Assembly: GCA_937872005.1 (NCBI GenBank)
Contig: CALMPQ010000213.1
Coordinates: forward strand, 1 to 6,820
Length of the DNA: 6,820 nucleotides
Reading direction: 5' to 3'
DNA from: an uncultured Propioniciclava sp.
Lineage (GTDB): Bacteria; Actinomycetota; Actinomycetes; Propionibacteriales; Propionibacteriaceae
Made by a program: the position numbers and the translations under genes. This document shows, in pieces, positions 5,300 to 6,820 of the stretch. Under the pieces are notes generated by a model, which saw only the letters and a list, made by a program, of their open reading frames with translations, was not told the DNA's origin and searched no databases. Numbering within the stretch: the stretch's first letter is position 1; every line of letters begins with the position of its first letter.

Positions 5300-6520
5300 A
5301 TGCGCTCCCTTCCGAGGCCGACCCCGCGCACGCTGACCTTCTGGGTCGCCGGTGCGCTGCTCATGGCGCTCGGCGCGTTCCTGGGGAACCAGGACCTGGT
5401 GTGGCCGGCCCTGTTCTTCGTCCTGCTCCCCCTGGTGGCGCTGGCCGCCGTCCTCGTGCTGAGCCCCCGATTCACGGTGACGCGCTCGGTCGACCCGGCG
5501 ATCGTGTCGGCCGGCGAACCCGCCGGGGTGCACGCGGTCGCGACGGTGGTGCGCCCCAGCCCCGCCGGCGTGGTCGTGGCCGAGGACGACCCGGGCACCC
5601 GTCTGGGCACGCCCCACCACGCTCGGCTGCTCGCGGCCCACACCGGCCAGTCCACCGACCTGGGCTACGCCATCCGGGGTCGGCGCCGCGGTCGGTACAC
5701 GCTGGACGGGTTCCGCATCCGGTTCAGCGACCTGCTCGGCTTCTGGGTCCACACCGTGCGCCAGCCGCACGCGACGTCGTTCGTGGTGACGCCCGCCGTG
5801 GTGCCGCTGCCCTCGTCGCGGGCCAGCGCGTACGGGGCGACGGGCGAGACCCCGATCCCCCAGACGGCGATCGCGGGCCCCGACGACGTCCTGGTGCGCG
5901 AGTACCAGGCGCGCGACGACGTGCGTCGCATCCACTGGCCCTCCACCGCCCGCAGCGGCACGTTGATGGTGCGCCGCGAGGAGGCCGCCTGGGACCCCAC
6001 GGCCTGGGTGCTGCTCGACTCCCGCGCGGGCGTCCACCCCGAGCAGCGGGGGGAACACCCGACCTTCGAGTGGCTGGTGTGCGCCGCGGCGTCGCTGGGG
6101 TTGCGGCTGCTGGCCGATGGCTACACCACCACCCTGATCGATGCCGACGGCAACCGCCACGAGGTGTCGGCCGACCGCCCGTCCGCTCCTGGCGCGTGGC
6201 TCGACCCGCTCGTCGACGTGCAGGTGGGGGGCGCCGCCGACCTCCACGAGGCCACGGTGCGGATGGCGCAGGCCAGCTCCGAGCACCTGCTCGTCGCCCT
6301 GTTGGGTGGCCTCGACGTGGGGACCGCCGACCTGCTCGCGGCCACGAGCGCCTCCCGCCAGGACCGGTACGCCTTCGTCATGGCGCCGGACGCCGAGGGG
6401 CGCCGAGCCTTCGACGACGGGCGAGAGGTCCTGGCCGACCACGGCTGGGTGGTGCAGGAGGTCACGGCGTCCGGCGACGTCGCGCACGCGTGGTCGACCG
6501 CGACGGGGGTGGCCCGATGA
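5300..6520 (+). CDS. DUF58 domain membrane protein
   Basis: Protein of the DUF58 family, almost always encoded next to a MoxR ATPase and proposed to be its partner or adaptor. The exact activity is unknown. The 406-aa product has two adjacent hydrophobic segments near the N-terminus (about 12-29 and 34-54), then a beta-rich region with RGRRRGRYTLDGFRIRFSD (126-144), and the DUF58 signature at about 198-228: LVREYQARDDVRRIHW followed by STARSGTLMVRREE. The sequence after it (AWVLLDSRAG, 235-244) resembles the start of a vWA-like fold, as in other members. The ATG at 5300 has GAGGGG (5291-5296) 3 nt upstream, which overlaps the MoxR stop codon, so translation is probably coupled. The frame is open further upstream (from 5159), but that would overlap the MoxR gene extensively and lacks family similarity. 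The stop overlaps the next start (ATGA). Confidence 0.93.
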   Translation: MRSLPRPTPRTLTFWVAGALLMALGAFLGNQDLVWPALFFVLLPLVALAAVLVLSPRFTVTRSVDPAIVSAGEPAGVHAVATVVRPSPAGVVVAEDDPGTRLGTPHHARLLAAHTGQSTDLGYAIRGRRRGRYTLDGFRIRFSDLLGFWVHTVRQPHATSFVVTPAVVPLPSSRASAYGATGETPIPQTAIAGPDDVLVREYQARDDVRRIHWPSTARSGTLMVRREEAAWDPTAWVLLDSRAGVHPEQRGEHPTFEWLVCAAASLGLRLLADGYTTTLIDADGNRHEVSADRPSAPGAWLDPLVDVQVGGAADLHEATVRMAQASSEHLLVALLGGLDVGTADLLAATSASRQDRYAFVMAPDAEGRRAFDDGREVLADHGWVVQEVTASGDVAHAWSTATGVAR

Positions 6521-6820
6521 GGACCGACACGCGGATGGGGATCGCCCTCGCCATCGCCCTGGTGCTGCAGCTGCTGCCCTGGGTCCACCTGACCCGGCAC
6601 GTGACGGCCCTGCAGTGGGCGGCGGCCGCCGTGGTCGCCGTGCTGGCCGTCGGGTGGGTCGTGCGCCGTCTGGTGCGGTCGGCGGCGCTGGTGGTGCTGG
6701 CCGAGGTTGTGACGGCGGTGGCCGTCGGCGTGGGTGGTGTGTGGTTCCTGCACGGCCCCGCGCAGGCGCGCCGCCTCCTCGAACTCCCCGACCAGGGGAT
6801 GGAGTTCTTCCGGACCAAGA
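6517..6820 (+). CDS. Multi-pass membrane protein, probable N-terminus of a TgpA-like transglutaminase (runs off the window)
   Basis: Only 101 codons are visible, open to the window edge. They start at the ATG at 6517, whose ATGA overlaps the DUF58 stop. The segment is strongly hydrophobic, with three likely transmembrane helices (about 7-25, 31-49 and 54-77) separated by short basic loops (RR at 50-51, R54), then a more polar stretch (PAQARRLLELPDQGMEFFRTK, from 81). In many bacteria the third gene after moxR and DUF58 encodes a TgpA-type protein: several N-terminal membrane helices (DUF3488), a periplasmic or extracytoplasmic transglutaminase-like domain and a DUF4129 tail. The visible part fits such an N-terminus, but no diagnostic catalytic residue lies in the window. 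An in-frame ATG at 6535 is an alternative start, with AGGA 11 nt before it. Assignment rests on context and topology. Confidence 0.65.
   Translation, partial: MRTDTRMGIALAIALVLQLLPWVHLTRHVTALQWAAAAVVAVLAVGWVVRRLVRSAALVVLAEVVTAVAVGVGGVWFLHGPAQARRLLELPDQGMEFFRTK

Noticed and set aside
4234..5655. 473-codon open frame antisense to the MoxR and DUF58 genes
   Set aside because: No domain is recognisable in it, and it opposes two genes whose catalytic and family motifs are intact.

Overview
This window comes from a high-GC actinobacterium. The GC content looks like about 70% by eye, third codon positions are nearly all G or C, and the gene set mraZ, rsmH, an ftsL-like gene, ftsI/pbpB and murE is the classic start of the division and cell wall (dcw) cluster. 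The form of FtsI (SVQK active site, no PASTA domain) and the poorly conserved FtsL-like protein with a long Ala/Pro tail fit Actinobacteria. I cannot fix the genus from this sequence alone.

Minus strand, read right to left from about 4245: a promoter region with four 10-bp-phased AGTGG repeats, then mraZ (3733-4179), a 111-bp spacer, rsmH (2659-3621), the ftsL-like gene (2093-2662), ftsI/pbpB (240-2096) and the first 81 codons of murE (243 down to the window edge). From rsmH onward every junction is a 4-bp ATGA stop/start overlap, so these genes should be one translationally coupled operon.

Plus strand, read left to right from about 4311: a probable leaderless promoter, then a MoxR-family AAA+ ATPase (4324-5292), a DUF58 protein (5300-6520) and the first 101 codons of a multi-pass membrane protein (6517 to the edge). 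By position and hydrophobic pattern the last is most likely a TgpA-like membrane transglutaminase. The ATPase/DUF58/transglutaminase trio is a recurrent bacterial module of poorly defined function, thought to act on envelope-associated or secreted targets.

The two operons share a 144-bp divergent intergenic region. The dcw side encodes septal peptidoglycan synthesis (MurE makes the UDP-MurNAc-tripeptide precursor, FtsI cross-links septal wall, the FtsL-like protein helps recruit and activate FtsI), the 16S rRNA methyltransferase RsmH and the transcription factor MraZ. The most informative non-coding signal is the MraZ-type repeat array at 4211-4245, which overlaps the probable mraZ -10 element and implies autoregulation. 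I found no mobile element, CRISPR array, RNA gene or broken gene, and no clearly novel system. The least understood part is the divergent MoxR/DUF58/TgpA-like operon.
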